23,197 nt of DNA from a virus, in IMG/VR virus record IMGVR_UViG_3300034093_005439, positions 1 through 23,197 of that record. One strand, written 5' to 3'. The translations under genes were made by a program, and so were the position numbers. This document shows, one piece after another, positions 22,582 through 23,197 of this stretch (positions are counted from its first letter, which is position 1; each line of letters starts with the position of its first letter). Below the pieces are notes generated by a model. The model did no database searches, had not been told where the DNA came from, and saw only the letters and a list, made by a program, of their open reading frames with translations.

Positions 22582-23197
22582 GATCTACCTTTTGGCTTCT
22601 TATGAGTGGCATCGTTCATCTCATCGTCTTTAAATTGAACATAAACTTCTGATGCTTTTTTTCTAATTCTAGTAAGTGCATTGTCAACACATTTAGCTGG
22701 AACGCTCAGCGTTTGTGAAATTTCTTTATATGATGAATTATGACCATATTCGACAAATATGTCTGCCTCTAATGGTGTTAATTTATCCATTAACATTTCA
22801 GAATTTAATTCTAATTCTTGTCTTACAATAATATCTTCAACCAAATTTACTTCCGGAGATTCATCATAAGGATTTTTCTTATCAGGAATATAGTCTCCTA
22901 ATGAATGAAAATTACCATCATCATTCAAAATAAAAGGAGCGTCAAGCGAAATTGAGTCATTCAAAGCTGAATTCTTCATTCTTTTCGCTGACGCTATAGC
23001 AGTTGCAAGATGTCTTTTACAAACTAAATTTACGCAAAAGTTCTTAAATGTTGTGTCTTTAGTGCAATCATAGGAATTTACCGCTTTAAATACACCTAAT
23101 CTCAATTCTTGCATTACATCTTCTCTGTCTCCGCCGACTATGAAAAAGTGTGGTGCAATCTTCTTGAGATCTGGTTCTACCATCTTAAGCAACTTTT
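22578..23197 (-). CDS. SigH-like sigma-70 family factor, 5' end cut by window edge
   Basis: The frame is open to the right edge, and the first visible start (TTG 23192) falls inside the expected region 2, so the N-terminus lies outside. The visible part resembles SigH-type (Spo0H-like) factors: PHFFIVGGDREDVMQELRLG (region 2.1-2.2), FKNFCVNLVCKRHLATAIASAKR (regions 2.3-2.4), SLDAP, then region 4 with LTPLEADIFVEYGHNSSYKEISQTL and VDNALTRIRKKA forming the helix-turn-helix. A basic tail (KKPKGRS) follows. It would redirect RNA polymerase, presumably for a class of phage genes. The stop overlaps the next gene start as ATGA. This is the second sigma factor in the window and is clearly of a different subtype from the one at 18255. 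Confidence 0.85.
   Translation of the reverse strand, partial: KLLKMVEPDLKKIAPHFFIVGGDREDVMQELRLGVFKAVNSYDCTKDTTFKNFCVNLVCKRHLATAIASAKRMKNSALNDSISLDAPFILNDDGNFHSLGDYIPDKKNPYDESPEVNLVEDIIVRQELELNSEMLMDKLTPLEADIFVEYGHNSSYKEISQTLSVPAKCVDNALTRIRKKASEVYVQFKDDEMNDATHKKPKGRS

Overview
This AT-rich window looks like part of the genome of a large tailed bacteriophage (Caudoviricetes) or a prophage-like relative. The firm anchors are a complete large terminase (TerL), a portal protein, a likely capsid maturation protease, a beta-type sliding clamp, a HolA-like clamp-loader subunit, a short adenylosuccinate synthetase (PurA/PurZ family) and two sigma-70-family factors. No tRNA, rRNA, integrase, insertion sequence or CRISPR array was seen. 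All genes but one lie on the minus strand, tightly packed, with several TAATG, ATGA or TTGA stop/start overlaps. The phage and host cannot be named from the sequence alone.

Layout, left to right. Positions 1-1742: a protease-like gene cut by the left edge, with its own promoter candidate and preceded by an intrinsic terminator. Positions 1868-14601: the packaging/head operon, read right to left as small-terminase candidate, TerL, three unrecognised proteins, a DUF192 protein, an acidic scaffold-like protein, four more unrecognised proteins and finally the portal. Positions 14621-14648: a terminator separating this operon from an unrecognised gene (14667-15380). Positions 15435-15472: a bidirectional terminator-like hairpin between divergent genes. 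Positions 15555-18266: the only plus-strand gene, a 903-residue protein with a zinc metallopeptidase motif. Positions 18255-23197: a replication/regulation operon read right to left as SigH-like sigma factor (cut by the right edge), unrecognised protein, PurA/PurZ-family enzyme, sliding clamp, clamp-loader delta and ECF-like sigma factor.

How the genes may work together (inference): the clamp and delta subunit would raise polymerase processivity, the PurA-family enzyme would supply a purine nucleotide for replication, and the two sigma factors could switch transcription to the head/packaging genes. The terminase pair and portal would then package DNA into proheads matured by the protease.

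Most notable observations: (1) the portal carries a C-terminal Vsr/DUF559-like PD-(D/E)XK nuclease domain in one uninterrupted frame; (2) the DUF192 domain begins upstream of any start codon, in the same frame as and directly behind the TGA of the preceding gene, suggesting stop-codon readthrough; (3) five packaging/head proteins carry Cys/His clusters that look like metal sites; (4) three genes without a Shine-Dalgarno have TATAAY 6-7 bases before the ATG, suggesting leaderless mRNAs; (5) a short PurA-family enzyme that keeps PurA-type catalytic residues is translationally coupled to the sliding clamp; (6) two unrelated proteins share an N-terminal LDxxGx(Y/F)xxAD motif.
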